This document shows positions 1 to 12,010 of a DNA stretch of 64,000 nt, piece after piece. The first letter of the stretch is position 1. Each line of letters opens with the position of its first letter. Source of the DNA: Amorphophallus konjac (lineage: Eukaryota > Streptophyta > Magnoliopsida > Alismatales > Araceae); contig CM040126.1 in the NCBI GenBank assembly GCA_022559845.1, positions 124,720,886 to 124,784,885 on the forward strand, given 5' to 3'. Below the pieces are notes generated by a model. That model was given only the letters and a program-made list of their open reading frames with translations, was not told where the DNA came from and made no database searches. A program made the position numbers and the translations under genes.

Positions 1-1341
1 GATTTCAAGCTGGCACCTGATGGCAGATTACTATTTCATGAACGGACATGTGTGCCCGACTGTCCCGAATTGAAGAAGAAGATTCTTGAAGAAGCTCATC
101 GATCGAGGTACACGATCCACCCTGGAGCCACTAAGATGTACCAAGACTTGAAAAGAACTTTTTGTTGGCCTAACATGAAATGGGAGGTAGCAGACTTTGT
201 GTCTCGTTGCCTCACATGCCAACAAGTGAAGGCGGAGCATCAAAAACCTGCCGGAAAGCTACATCCGTTGGATATTCCCAAGTGGAAGTGGGAAGGCATT
301 GGCATGGACTTTATCATGGGTTTACCCAAGTCTAGGGGCGGATATGATGGAATTTGGGTAATTATCGACCGGCTAACTAAATCGGCCCATTTCTTACCCA
401 TCAAAAGCCGATGGTCAGTCGACGTACTTGCTGCCTTGTATATTAAGGAGATGGTTAGATTGTATGGAGTTCCCGTCTTGATCGTATCTGACCGAGACCC
501 GCGCTTCACGTCTCATTTTTGGAAGGGTCTACAACACTCTCTAGGGATGAAACTTAATTTCAGCACTACTTTCCATCCCCAGACAGATGGTCAGACTGAA
601 AGGACAAATCAGGTTGTTGAAGATATGTTAAGGGCATGTATTATAGATTTCGGTGGAAGCTGGCACGACCACTTATCCCTAGCTGAATTTGCCTATAATA
701 ACAGCTACCAAGCTAGTATTCAAATGGCACGTTTCGAGGCGCTTTATGGCAAGAGTTATCGTTCTCCAATATGCTGGGAAGAAGTCGGTGAAAGACAAAT
801 TCTAGGCCCAGATATGGTTAGAGATTCGACTGAGAAGATACACCTTATAAAAGAGAGACTCAAGGTGGCTTGGTGCAGGAAAAAATCTTATGCTGATAAT
901 AGAAGGAGAGATTTGGAGTTCCAAGTTGGTGACCATGTATTTCTCAAGGTATCTCCTGGCCGAGATATTAGAAGATTCGGTGTTAAGGGAAAGCTTACAC
1001 CGAGGTTTATCGGTCCATTTGAAGTATTACAAAGAGTGGGCGAGGTGGCCTACCGTATTGCTTTACCTCCTCAACTCTCGGAAGTGCACAATGTATTTCA
1101 TATATCCATGTTGAAGAAATATATGCACGACCCTTCTCACGTCATCGACCACGCTGATTTGGTGATTCAAAGAGATCTTACTTATGAGCAAAGGCCGATG
1201 CGGATCCTCGACCATGAAGTCCGAGTTCTAAGGAGCAAGACGATCCCTTTGGTGAAAATCCAATGGAATCGATGTGGGGAACAAGAAGCAACTTGGGAGA
1301 CCGAAGAATCTATGAAAAGAAGATACCTAAAATTATTCTAA
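1..1341 (+). CDS. Ty3/gypsy chromovirus (Tekay/Del-like) pol, 3' part: integrase and chromodomain
   Basis: The reading frame is already open at base 1 and stops at TAA 1339-1341, so this is the C-terminal end (about 446 residues) of a polyprotein cut by the window edge. In order I see an HHCC-type integrase zinc finger (paired Cys near residues 71-74, CLTC), the catalytic core with D in GMDFIMGLP, D in VSDRDPRF and E in HPQTDGQTER, a GPF/Y-type region (RFIGPFEVL ... SEVHNVFHISMLKKY), and a terminal chromodomain-like stretch (LVKIQWNR ... EATWETEESM). Integrase inserts the cDNA into the genome; in chromoviruses the chromodomain is thought to guide integration to marked chromatin. The LTR family assignment to Tekay/Del rests on the chromodomain and the TGTAACACCCGAG LTR start, and is less sure than the gypsy assignment. 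No stop or frameshift is visible in this part. Confidence 0.93.
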   Translation, partial: DFKLAPDGRLLFHERTCVPDCPELKKKILEEAHRSRYTIHPGATKMYQDLKRTFCWPNMKWEVADFVSRCLTCQQVKAEHQKPAGKLHPLDIPKWKWEGIGMDFIMGLPKSRGGYDGIWVIIDRLTKSAHFLPIKSRWSVDVLAALYIKEMVRLYGVPVLIVSDRDPRFTSHFWKGLQHSLGMKLNFSTTFHPQTDGQTERTNQVVEDMLRACIIDFGGSWHDHLSLAEFAYNNSYQASIQMARFEALYGKSYRSPICWEEVGERQILGPDMVRDSTEKIHLIKERLKVAWCRKKSYADNRRRDLEFQVGDHVFLKVSPGRDIRRFGVKGKLTPRFIGPFEVLQRVGEVAYRIALPPQLSEVHNVFHISMLKKYMHDPSHVIDHADLVIQRDLTYEQRPMRILDHEVRVLRSKTIPLVKIQWNRCGEQEATWETEESMKRRYLKLF

Positions 1342-1407
1342 ACTGTAAGTATTTTATACTTTCCACAATATCTTTATACAGTTGAATTTGGGGACCAAAT
1401 TCTTTTA

Positions 1408-1419
1408 AGCAGGGGAGGG
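1408..1419 (+). other. Polypurine tract of the Tekay-like element
   Basis: The purine-rich AGCAGGGGAGGG lies directly before the LTR start TGTAACACCC at 1420. A purine tract at this position primes plus-strand DNA synthesis in LTR retrotransposons. It fixes the strand of the element as plus and this LTR as the 3' one. The gap 1342-1407 holds only short untranslated sequence after the pol stop. Confidence 0.75.
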
Positions 1420-1510
1420 TGTAACACCCGAGAATTTTAAAATAGAAATATAAAAAAAAATTATATATATATATATATATATAATTATTGAACTCATATT
1501 CTAATTCTAT
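1420..1510 (+). mobile_element. Tekay-like 3' LTR, first fragment
   Basis: The LTR begins TGTAACACCCGAG, typical of Del/Tekay LTRs, and after 91 bases is interrupted by the TGTTGAAAATCTGG start of Sirevirus-like element A. It contains an (AT)n run near 1465-1483. The continuation is at 21669-25580, so the intact LTR would be about 4.0 kb. Confidence 0.8.
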
Positions 1511-2183
1511 TGTTGAAAATCTGGTTTTGATAATGACAACTTATGAATCTTGTTCAGACTGATGTGTTTGTCTAGTTTGCCTTGTACTGCCTTAGATTGT
1601 GGCAATACATGTTCAAATTACAGTTGCATCGGTGCAACTCTGTTTCTGATCCTCAGCATAGTCCTTGCATGTATTCATCTAGTCAGTGCAACTCTTGTTG
1701 TTGCACACACACACGACCAAGTCGCTCGTGTTCATCAGGTGAGTCAGTGCTATCCCACTTCTGCGTAAAAGGTCAGTGCATTTCCATCATATTAGTTTGG
1801 TGCATATATGTTTGAGACACACTCAGGATCGGTGCATGTGTGTATATGCCTAAGACATTCGCAAGGTATGTGCAATATAGGTTTGTGTAGTCTGTGCAAG
1901 TCTAGTGCATAAAGTGAAGTCTGTGCATTTCTTATGCCTTGCATGCATGCTGTCGATATAGTCGTTGCATCTCGCACATAATCAGTCCGCGCAACACTTG
2001 ATGTGTGCACAGCTTGACTCCGTGCATACGAGATCTTATACTTAGTGAGTCGGTGCATACTATGTTTATTGTTTTATCAACTTCGTGCAATCTCATTATT
2101 TCTTGACCTGTGTTCAATTGTCATAAGGCTGACTTCGAGCTAAGTATGGTTGTCAGGATGCTAGCTCGACGATACTAAAGATG

Positions 2184-2265
2184 GCACGTGTGATTTGAAG
2201 ACTCAGATCCAGACTGAAATCTGAGCTAGAAAGTTGGTTGCTCCACACGTTTTTCTTCTACTATA

Positions 2266-2298
<33 letters not shown>
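2184..2298 (+). promoter_or_regulatory. Probable LTR promoter of element A: G-box core and TATA region
   Basis: A CACGTG core (GCACGTGT, 2184-2191) lies about 75 bases upstream of a TATATA-rich stretch. The same pair occurs in the 3' LTR (20738-20745, then TTATATATA near 20821). Conservation of both in the two LTR copies and their spacing suggest the core promoter; G-boxes bind plant bZIP/bHLH factors. The exact start of transcription cannot be seen. Confidence 0.5.
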
Positions 2299-2300
<2 letters not shown>

Positions 2301-2589
2301 AACATGCTTCGAAAGAATTATGGGATTTTGCTGAAGAATCTGAAGAAGGGGGATCGAGCACCTGAAAAGAAAGAAGAAAGGAAAACAGAGAGAAAATGAG
2401 AGCTTGAGAAGAGAAGAAGAAGACAAGCTTCATCTGAAGAGTAGTCCCCACTGGAATCAGGATCAAATCCTATCCAGTCAGCTCCTTGAGAGCCACATCT
2501 GCGCTTTAGTGTTACAGCTTTCAGTCGATGTTATTCCCCATTTCTTATTTTCCTTTTTATCATTATTTCAAGCTGTGTGTCAGCGGAGT

Positions 2590-2700
2590 AAGCTGTGAAG
2601 CTCAGCTGTTTGTAGAGGTGGATTCCTCTTGTCGGGTAAAGCTGTAAGTCCCCAGCAGTTTGCAGAATAGGATTCCTCTAGACGGCATAAGCTGTAATGC
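2590..2700 (+). other. Hairpin repeat units in R-U5 of element A
   Basis: Two consecutive units each read AGCTGT...CAGC followed by a purine arm, GGAT and TCCTCT (arms around 2614-2629 and 2664-2679). The matching units in the 3' LTR are at 21150-21165 and 21200-21215; the last is a perfect AGAGGA-GGAT-TCCTCT hairpin. They lie downstream of the TATA region and so would be in the RNA leader. Element C has the same kind of unit. Confidence 0.5.
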
Positions 2701-3135
2701 CCAACTACCTCTAGGGTTTTAACCCCGAAGCTATGGATCAGCGAAGCTGTGTATCAGTAGTGGAAGCCACATTCCTGTTTGGAGTGTGCGGTGGATGTAG
2801 ATCTCGGGTTTGAGATCGAACCACCTTAAAAATCCTTGTCTACTGTGTTAATTGCCATGTTAGGTGTTCAACGCTAGATGCATGCTTAGAAATTCAATTC
2901 AAATTCTTATCTGTTGACTCATCTTGAGGGCACAAATGCTCTGCCTTCGCTGGAAGTGCAGGTCAAGTGTTCATCTGTATGCATCAATAGAGTATTTCGT
3001 TGTTTAATCAAGTCTTGCATCTTTTAAGGGTGTTCTGTTCCGGTGTGTTTTTGTCTAAGGTTGTAAAATTGGTTGAGATTTTCACTGAGGGATTCATTCA
3101 CCCCCCTCTGAATCCATCGCACCAGCACTAATCGT

Positions 3136-3147
3136 TGGTATCAGAGC
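3136..3147 (+). other. Primer-binding site of element A (initiator tRNA-Met)
   Basis: TGGTATCAGAGC lies two bases after the 5' LTR end and is the complement of the 3' end of plant initiator tRNA-Met, the usual primer for minus-strand synthesis in copia and many gypsy elements. Confidence 0.9.
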
Positions 3148-3275
3148 GGGTGTCTGCATAGAGGGTCCAGCGACCTACAGATCCGATCTGTAATTAGATT
3201 TGGTGCGATCTGAGTGATCCGTCTGCTTGCGTTAATTGATCTAATCTTTATTTAGATTTCTGATCTTGTCGAAGC

Positions 3276-4154
3276 ATGAAATCCATAATCGATCTTCCGA
3301 GGTTTGAAGGTGTAGAGTTTTACAAGTGGTTTAATCAACTTAGAGAGTATGTGATGCAGGTTAATCCAGATCTATGGATAATCATTGCACATAGCTCTTA
3401 TGATGTTCCAAAGGACAATTCCTTATGGAAAATCTCTGACCACTTGAAATATGCAAGGAATCAGAAGGCCCTGGACCTAACTTTAAGGGCTATAAACACT
3501 AACAAGTTTCAATGTGTGCTTGAGTGTTGCAGTGCATCAGAAGCTGTTAATATGGTTGCAGCTATCAAATGGCAAGATGCGGTAAAGTGTCTCATGGCAG
3601 TAGATGAAGATGAGGATTATATGGAGGAAACTTCGTCACAAGTAAATTCTGATACTGGCAATTTCTCTCTCGAAAATTTGATTATGTTGAATGAGCATCT
3701 AATTGAGAAGTACGATAAAATTAAATCTGAGAAAAAGAAACTAAGAAAAGAAATGTTGCATGAAATTAGAAGTATGAAGGTGGAAAATGAAAACCTAAAG
3801 TCTGAAAATGAGAGTTTAAAAATAGACTCATCAAAGAAAATGATTCTTGCAATGAATGTGTTGTTCTCAGAGATCTGATTAATGATATAGATTATGATGA
3901 CAATGTGCAAAAAGAATTAGTCAAATCTCTGAAAGAAGAAAACAAATTATTATTGGAAAAGAAAATTGAGGTTGAAGAAAGTGAAGAGAAACTGGTTGAA
4001 GAAAATGAAAACTTGAAAAAACTCAATGATGGTTTGCATAACCAGTTTTTTTTGTGTGAAGAGGACATTGTGGTACTGCAAACTGAAATCGAAGATCTAA
4101 AGAATTCTCTGTCAAAGTTTGTTAAGGGAAAAGACAATTTGAATAAGCTGCTTG
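3276..4154 (+). pseudogene. Copia-type gag of element A, N-terminal half (continues at 14022)
   Basis: The frame starts at ATG 3276, 128 bases after the primer-binding site, the same place as in element C. The N-terminus (FEGVEFYKWFNQLREYV ... NPDLW) is the copia gag fold of the UBN2/DUF4219 type; its close relative in C begins the same way. It is followed by a Lys/Glu-rich coiled coil. A frameshift at about 3836 moves the frame from +0 to +2, after which the frame runs on to 4154, where element B interrupts it at a codon within NKLLG. Gag would form the cytoplasmic particle. The product is dead in this copy because of the frameshift, the insertion and later stops. Confidence 0.8.
4150..4154. 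repeat. Target site duplication of element B, left copy
   Basis: GCTTG here and GCTTG at 14017-14021 flank element B exactly. A perfect 5-bp duplication is normal for LTR retrotransposons and proves B inserted as one unit into the gag of A. Confidence 0.9.
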
Positions 4155-4593
4155 TGAAGTCCCGTGATCAATGACACCCAAGAGGGGGGTGAATTGGGTG
4201 ATTACAAATTTTAAGTAAACTTTTGGTCTTTTATAAAATATGTGATAGAATGCTACTTAAGATATTCAAATCTATGAAAACAAAATTAGATTTATCAAGT
4301 TTATATGATGATGATAGAAATTAAGTAATAAACACGTGGATAAATCCGAACAACCAGTTTACACTAATCACTCACGTAGAATGGGGGTAGAAGGAAAGGG
4401 ACCAAACCACACAATTCAAAATACAAAGCACAACGGTTTTTAAGGTGGTTCGGATGCAACGACGGCAGTCCTACGTCCACCCCTCACCAAACTCGGTGAG
4501 GCTTCACTCGGGGATAAATCCCCAAAATGGAGACGACGCTCCAACCACACACACAGGACGACGCTTGCCCATACACACACGGGGATGCACCCC

Positions 4594-4633
<40 letters not shown>

Positions 4634-6166
4634 GACGAGGTCTCCAACACTATCCAACAAGCGGATCAACAAAACACACACGCTACGACAGATGCAGCAC
4701 TCCACACACTAAAAAGACCGGATCTAAAAAGATCCACACACACACAAACGTAGATCTAGGAAGATCTACATACACACGAATCAAATACGACACACACACA
4801 CACACATACGACCACGGATCCAACAACGATCCACACACACACAAGTTCTTCAGTTTATGACGAGCACAAATATAAGGCCCAAAACACAAAAATAAAGAAG
4901 CACAGTTTAGAAGACTCCTGATTTGGCTTCCACTGAGTGTATGATGTAGAGCTCGGAACGATGCTTCCTACTTCACTTGAATGGCTTGAATGGAGCTTGA
5001 AAGGCTTGTGTAGGGATGAGGAGATCTTCCACGAGGTACTGTTCACGGCTACAGTACAGCTTCTTCTTCCGTGGATAGCTTTCTTGATCTCCTTGATGTT
5101 TGCTTGCTTCTCCTCTTCCCCTTTGGTTGCTGGCTTCAGATGGAGCTTGAATACCTTCAGATGGATGAAGAAGTTGCTGGACGGAGTACTGTTCACGAGG
5201 GTTGCAGCAGCCTTCTTCTTCCTTTGATAGCTCTCCCCCTTGATCTCCCCTTTGATCTCTTAGATAGATAAGGTTTCTAACCCTCTTGTGTGTATTTTAC
5301 ACACTTTGAATGGTCCATAGACATCCCAAGAACCAGATCCATAAAACCTAGAAGGTTTGGTGGCTTTGGGATTAAACAATACCAAGAAGAGATGCTCCTT
5401 CCGAGGTGGACAAAAGTCAACATTTTGGGCTTATCGGGGCTGGCGGTCGATCGGAATTGGCTGACGGTCGACCTGAACTCTGCAGGAAATAGAACCATTG
5501 CATTATGTTATTTTCGATCGACCGGGATTGGCCTGGCAATCGACCGCGCTACAGTGTCGACCTAGCTACAGTGTCGACCTAGCTACAGTGAAATTCCTAT
5601 CTTTAAGATTTCACCCCCAAACTCCATTGCAACCCTTCCAAACTTTGTGGCATCAAGCTCCTTTGATCTTGGAGGGATTATACAAAGAATTTAACCTACA
5701 AAACCATGATAAAAATGATTAGAACTTTAGCTTAATAATCAATATGATAAATGTATGAAATGCATACATGAAAGCCCATGTTCAAGGTGCATACAAACAG
5801 TTGAACCATAAAAACTTTAAGCTAAAGGTGAAGAATTATTTCTATGTAAGTGAGTAAAGTATGAGAGCAATTTAGCCATGCACATATACAAGTGAACACT
5901 TTGAAAACATGATTGACTAAAGATCAAGATCAATAGATATGCATTTGTCCAATATGAATGCATCATGTAACCAAGCTCCATGAAAAGTATGCATAGGAAG
6001 CATTCAATGCACATGTTCAACTCAATTATATTCAACCAATTGATATGAACAATCAACCATTTAGTTTAGTTATCATCATTCACATAATCACACATGAAGT
6101 GTAGTTAGCATCAAAACCATAGCAATACACACTAAGTTTAGTTGTCATCAAAACCATAGCTCAACA
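4155..6166 (-). repeat. 3' LTR of element B
   Basis: Read on the minus strand it starts TGTTGAGCTATGG and ends GGGACTTCA. The match to 12025-14016 is close over the full length. It holds (AC)n microsatellites (longest about 4594-4630, shorter in the other copy) and a TATA-like CCTTATATTT on the minus strand at about 4868-4877. Confidence 0.88.
4483..4832 (-). other. Array of short hairpins in R-U5 of element B
   Basis: At least eight inverted repeats sit in 350 bases, separated by ACAC-type linkers: CTCACC/GGTGAG 4483-4500, GGGGAT/ATCCCC 4510-4523, TGGAG/CTCCA 4528-4543, GGGG/CCCC 4581-4593, GGAGAC/GTCTCC 4631-4645, GGATCT/AGATCC 4720-4735, GTAGATCT/AGATCTAC 4750-4769, GGATC/GATCC 4816-4832. 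They fall just downstream of the minus-strand TATA-like site and so would be transcribed. The other LTR (about 12353-12682) has the same set, with mismatches in a few stems. Confidence 0.65.
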
Positions 6167-6430
6167 ATCTCCCCCTTTTTGATGATGACAAATTTAGTGA
6201 GGAATGAGGACAAACTTAGTGATGATGACAAACTAAATGATGATACAACATGTTCTTCTCCCCCTTACACATGGCAATCACGAATCTTTTTCTTCTGACA
6301 AGGGCAATCAAGAAGCATCACAAAGACAAGCATGAATCATCTTTTTTCTCCCCCTTTGACATTATCAAAAAGCGAGATAAGGCAAAGCTGTCTCCCTTAA
6401 CAACATAACTTCCTCCCCCTTTGACATTAT
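6167..6430 (-). other. Polypurine tract and repeated GGGGGAG tracts of element B
   Basis: On the minus strand AAAAAGGGGGAGAT (plus-strand 6167-6180) abuts the 3' LTR. Further copies of a GGGGGAG-type tract occur at about 6257-6266, 6349-6357 and 6412-6421. Multiple polypurine tracts before the 3' LTR are a known Sirevirus trait. Confidence 0.75.
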
Positions 6431-9400
6431 CAACAGGCAGGGTAATTCCAAACATTCTCCCACATGAACACTATCAAGATGAAGGGAGGAAACCACAAAG
6501 GTTCAAATAGCAGCATGATGAATGAGCAAGGAACAAGGACCCACAATGGAAATTCTGATGAAGCACCAAATCATGATGAAGGAGAAAATGATAAACAAGT
6601 GGGTTCATGGAATGTCTAGGAGGCACCAAATCATGTTTTGTTGATTTTCATGTTGCATATTTTTATTTGTTTTGGAGATACCAATGGTTGGCATGATAAG
6701 ATACCAAGTGTTGATTATTTGGATGTGCTAGGATGAGTAGAGCTGATTTCACGCTTCTCCCCTTAGTGAAACAAAATCCAAACCTTATTTAACAAGTGTG
6801 CAGCATGTGAAGTTCATTCAATTTTTATGTTTTCATTATTTTCATATTTTTAATTTTTGATTTGTGGTTTAAAATACATAAGATGCAACATATGCATGTA
6901 ATGACATGTGAGATGCATAAACAAACAGACAAATACGTATATATACATGCAACACAGCTCCCCGTACTTATTTAAGAGAGAATGGATATAAGACGGGTGC
7001 ATGAGGGTCATAGCAACTGAAATGTTCACTTATAACACATGGGAGATTGTGCAATCATATAGGAGATTCATGCAATTGCTAATGCAGTCAATCAATTTTC
7101 AGAATACATAATGAATCAAATTTCCAAAGTGTAAGTGAGTAACATGAAAAATGATAGTTGCAATATGAATATTCAGATTTTCAGATTAACACAGGGAGAC
7201 ATCTTACAGACTGCACTTCAATTTTGAGAACAACGTATTGGAGGCTACGCTCTACCACAAAGAGTTTTCACCATCATTTTTCAACTCAACCATTCTCACA
7301 GATAGTCAGAATTTTTCAAGAGTGATCATGTTCAAATAATTCCTTTTTACACGAATAGACGCATGGAGCTCATGCCAGAATCCTCGGTTACTCAGAATAC
7401 ATAACCATTTCACCTCATTATGAACAGAGATACTAGTCAACACTTTTCAGATATGAACCACATCACGTCTTAGGTGACATGTGCCCAGTTTACTCAGTGA
7501 GATTGAGCATTGCTCTATCTTTCATTTTCATTTCAGATTTTTCAACAAAGATAGGTAGGCAGCTTTTTCCTCAACTGTCTCTTCAACATACATGCAATAA
7601 GTTTAACATCTCGAGAGTGTTGAAAAGAAATTCATATATCCTTATCTTTAACACTTATTTTCACATTTTGTTCATGAAGTGTGCGAATTTGATTCAACAT
7701 GTATACCGAAAATATCATGAACTCATAACAGGGCAGCTTCCCCTAAATAGATGCACTTATGAAATAAGAACTCCCCCAGAGTGTACGACATGAAACACTC
7801 CAATAATGACTCAAATAGAACATTATTTATCAAGAAGACATAAGGCCATAGAAATGACAAGGATGGGGGTGGATAACATATAATTTGCAAGCAAGCATGC
7901 TGAGAGAATGTATACAACATGCAATGTAAATAAGCAACTGATACCAAACAAATGGATACCAATTGAATGTAGCTAATGCATGAGTACTGATGCAATGCAA
8001 CCTTTGATCATATAGTAGTAGAATGGAAATGTAATATGCCAAGATAAAATATAATGTAGTGCAAATCTTCTGATATCAAATGAATGAGCTAACTGCCGTT
8101 AATGCATGAATTCTAATGCAATGCAAAATTAACATGGGTTCAAAGTGTGAGTTTTTAATTTTTTATTTGAGTGAACTAAATGGACCTAATGCATTGGATT
8201 CTGATGCATGGAACCTATAACTGTATGAAGATGGAAGACAGGATGCAAAAGCAAGATGAGAGCTTTGATTTTCAAGCCAGTGTGACAAAATTCTCATTGA
8301 AATCATCCACATTCTATTCATGAATCATCAAATATTTTTCATGACATGACCTTTATGAATAAAAAAGCATAAATGATTAAAATTAAGCAATGCAACCCAA
8401 TTTTAGAATTGTTCAAAATCATATTTTTAAAGGTCATTCACAAGTGTTGAAATGAGAATTCATCCAAAAGTCAAATGTATGAATCATTTAATCACAAACA
8501 TAATTTCAATTTATATAGCTCAGCTCAAGGATTTATTCACCAATCAACCAATCACAATTTTCAAGATCTGGTACGAGGCGGAGATTTTAGTTCGAAGACC
8601 CAGCTCAACGCATAGGGAATGCTTCCAAGTGGATATGATCCACTCTTCCATAGAAGTCATTTGATATACTAGATATGCAATTCAATTCAAGGGTGATCAT
8701 GTAATTCAAATTGAGACTATTCAATATGCAACCACTTCATACACATTTTTCAAGATTTTCAATTTTATTCAATCAATTAGGCACATTCATCACAACATGC
8801 CAGTAAATGACAATTCAAGTTTTTAGAATCAATACTTTTCACTTGAGAGTGTCACCAAGTGACAAAGACGGCCATTGCATGAATTGACAAGGTTGAATTA
8901 CCTTAGTTTGGGAGACAAGATTGGAAGCCTTCAATCACTAAAATTACCAACCTCACGAGGGTTGATATTTCAACTTTTACTTTCTTACCTTTGTCTTGAG
9001 AATCTATTTTCTTCCAAGCCTTCCACCTGCAATCCAAAGATGAATAAAATTCAGTTCATTCACGAGGCTTATACAAAAATCTCCTTGCAAAAAAAAATCC
9101 CTGCAAATTGTTCAGAAAAGGCATTATTATTAGTTCAGGCACTATTAGTAGTTTAAAGAGTGATATCATCCACATATGCTCAAATCACTAAAATGTCTTT
9201 CACCTGATTTGTCCTGTGAGAGGTGTTTGATCAACCTTACCGATTTAACCTGTTCTCAATCAAAAGATGCGGGCTTTTCATACCATGCCTTGGGTACTTG
9301 CTTTAGCACGTACAAAGACTTTCACCACCTTGTACTTGAGTCGATCATGGAAGTTGTTCTACATAAAGTAGCCCATCTTCTTGTAGCAACTTGAGAGGGT

Positions 9401-10190
9401 TCTCATCATTTTCATCCTTGCAAGGTATTCTTCTAGTTGATTTAAGCTTAGCCCATCATCATTTGGATTTTGGGAGTACAATCTGCATCCAAATACAGAA
9501 AGGTTTGATTTGTCAATTTCGATTCAAATTTATTAATAATGACATGACAAATAATTTTAACTACCAACACCCCTAGACAACTCTAGATGCAATGCATGAC
9601 TCATGTGTGAACCTAAATGTTAAGCCCATATGACGAATGTGGTTGCTCCCCCTTAGTGTGTGCATGAATGCAAGATGTTTAGTAACAATCCAACACCATA
9701 TGCAGCCTTTTAAGTAAATGACTCATAGTACAGGCGGAGAACTTAGATCCGAAGATCACCTCACGCGTAGTGATAGCTTTCAGACAGACGTAACCTGCCC
9801 TTCCACATGCCACCATTTAATATACTATGTAATCATGGATGATGAAGGCAGTGGGATTACAATTACATTATGGCATGAATACACAATGTTCAACTTATGC
9901 ATGACAATACGTGAAAGTATATGCAATCTCAGTGTATGTAGTGAAATCATGCTTTGTTGAATCTTCAAGGTCTTCTTTACACAAAGATGCTATATGACAA
10001 TTGATATGCGTACAAATATGCAAACAACTATGAATGAAATGCATGTACAGACATATGCAAGATTACATGACTATGTTACACAAAGTAAGTTGAGACATGA
10101 CACATTCACTACAGAAAGTAGGAGAGATATCACCTGATCTTCAATTTTTATTTTCAATTTTTTTTCCAACCTGACTTATGCCACTTTACC
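6431..10190 (-). other. Interior of element B without coding capacity
   Basis: About 3.8 kb of AT-rich sequence between the gag end and the polypurine tracts. No integrase, reverse transcriptase, RNase H or protease motif is visible on either strand, and ORFs are short and unconvincing. Repeated ATGCAATGCAA-like words occur near 7910-8110. In an autonomous Sirevirus pol would fill this space. Confidence 0.7.
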
Positions 10191-10191
10191 C

Positions 10192-10248
10192 GTGTGCCTT
10201 ACCTTCTTGATGAAAACAGATTTCATGCTTTACATTCCAAAGACACAC
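10192..10248 (-). other. Stem-loop just after the gag stop of element B
   Basis: On the minus strand GTGTGTCTT (10240-10248) can pair with AAGGCACAC (10192-10200), nine pairs including one G-U, loop 39 bases. It begins about 17 bases after the gag stop codon, the same place as the stems in elements A and C. Confidence 0.5.
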
Positions 10249-10264
10249 CTGCAAAACAGATTTC

Positions 10265-11962
10265 TCATTTGCCATTTTTAGGTACCCAAATCCTTTTGGG
10301 TCCTTGTGGGTTAGCAGCAATATTTGCACATGATTTTCACTTCTTAACAACATTCAAATCATCATCTTTCACAGAAAATAATCATGCTTAACATTTTCAG
10401 ATTTACCAAAGTGATGGGGGGAAACACGTGGCATTACACTTTTCTTTCTCATTGGCTCTACTGGTTTATGTATGTGAGCATGACTTGTTGAGTGAAAACT
10501 CTCTTTCTTCATGAGTAACCAGTAGTATGACTTGGTGTGACCTTTTTTACCACAGTGATTACAATGTATGGAAGGTTCTGTGGTGAAGACTTTCTTTACA
10601 TTTTTCAAAACAGCTTGGTTCCTACATGCTCTCAAGTCATCATTCTTCATAATGAAGCAATTATGCATAGCATATCCATGTTTTCACAATAAAAGCATGT
10701 GAGTTTCTTTCTAGTTGGTTGTGTGTGTGTGGCAGAAGTATGGTTAACATGCATGGAAGTACTAGCAACATTTTTAGATTTTTGATGTAAGTTGATTTTC
10801 TTTGTGGATGTATGTGTGTGTGCAACATGGTTTTACTTTTTCAGATTTTCATTTGATGTGCTGACTATGTTTGACCTGTGCACAAAAGATGTATAAACTT
10901 TATTTCCGAACTTCTTTTTGTTCACAGGATTAAAACCCAGCCCTTCCCTTTGAAAATTCACTTTCGTCCCCAACAGTTTGTCCAAATTTTCTTGACCATT
11001 CACAAATCTAGACAATGAAGCATTCAAGTCAATAATCTCTTTCTCAAGAGATGCAATGTGCAATTCATAGGAAAGAAGTTTATTTTCACAGGAGTTGACT
11101 TGTTCATGTAAAGTAGCATTAATGGTTTTATGACTTTAATTTCTTGCAACAAAGCATGCACTTTTTCAGATTGATCAATATTCATAGATTTTCTTTTTCA
11201 AAAATAAGCAATCTTTCAGAAATGGTTCTATTCAATTCCTTCAGTTTCTCATTTTCTATTTCAAGATTTTTATCACGAGTAAACTCATTTTGACCATTGT
11301 TCATAAGACTTACTCTCTCTCTCTCTCAGCTCTTTGTTTTCATTTCTCAAAGAAGAAATTTGATCTTTATAAATTTCAATGTCAAACACATGACCATCAA
11401 TCAATTCCTTAAAGTGTGAGCATTCTTTACATGGAGAATCACATTTATTTTGTCCAATATTCTTTTTCAATTTTTTTCTTTCAGACTTAACCTTCTCATA
11501 TTTATCAGCAAGCTCATCATATGCAATCAATAACTCCTCATAGCTAAATTCATCTTCATTATCAGAATCAGAATTTACCTTTGAGCTTGATTCAACTTGC
11601 TGATCACTCCCTTGATCACTCGTGCCTGCCACAAGACATTGATCTTCATGCTCTTCCCGGACTTTGGTTAAGCCAACTAAGATATCCTTCGCGGATCTGT
11701 AATGGGAGACAAAAGGGAAATGATTAGAATCAACTGCAGCAATAAGCAATTTTAGAACCAAATATTTTTGATCATGTTTAAGCTTGGAATCTGCGGTCCA
11801 GACAGATTTATCTTTAGGTAACTCATAAGGACCATGTGAGACAAGTTTCCATAGCTTAGGATCATATGAGTTGACTAGACTGCACATCCTTCCTAACCAC
11901 AAATCAAAATTGCAACCATCAAACACCGGTGGAGAATTCAAGGTGTACATATTGGTAGTCAT
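10265..11962 (-). pseudogene. Copia-type gag of element B
   Basis: The frame starts at ATG (11962-11960), about 50 bases after the primer-binding site. The first part (to 11285, 225 residues) begins with a copia gag N-terminus (FDGCNFDLWLGRM ... DPKLW) and then a charged coiled coil. The frame is then broken several times: a middle piece at 11063-10833 has the NGQENLDKLLGTKV motif shared with A and C, and 10668-10369 holds a damaged zinc knuckle (CNHCGKKGHTKSYY, last Cys lost). The end near 10265 reads GPKRIWVP, the usual gag C-terminus of Sireviruses, followed by TGA. Several frameshifts and stops make this copy inactive. Confidence 0.75.
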
Positions 11963-12010
11963 TGATCTGGATCTCTCTAGATCGTTAGATCTATGAAGAA
12001 TAGAGCATTG

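Larger units (their letters stand above)
1511..3133 (+). repeat. 5' LTR of element A
   Basis: It matches 20066-21668 nearly end to end. It starts TGTTG; the expected CA end has decayed (ends AATC, whereas the 3' copy ends AACA). U3 is studded with TCGGTGCA and GTGCAA motifs (about 1630-2070). A (TA)n run at about 2264-2298 stands where the TATA box of the 3' copy is. Downstream of it are the short hairpin units described separately. Confidence 0.85.

Noticed and set aside
3136..3147. TGGTATCAGAGC as part of a tRNA gene
   Set aside because: It is only the 12-base primer-binding site next to an LTR; no cloverleaf surrounds it. The same applies to the other copies.
4440..4889. Several ORFs rich in His/Thr or Val/Cys
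   Set aside because: They lie in the (AC)n-rich LTR of element B and its copy at 12267-12771; composition only.
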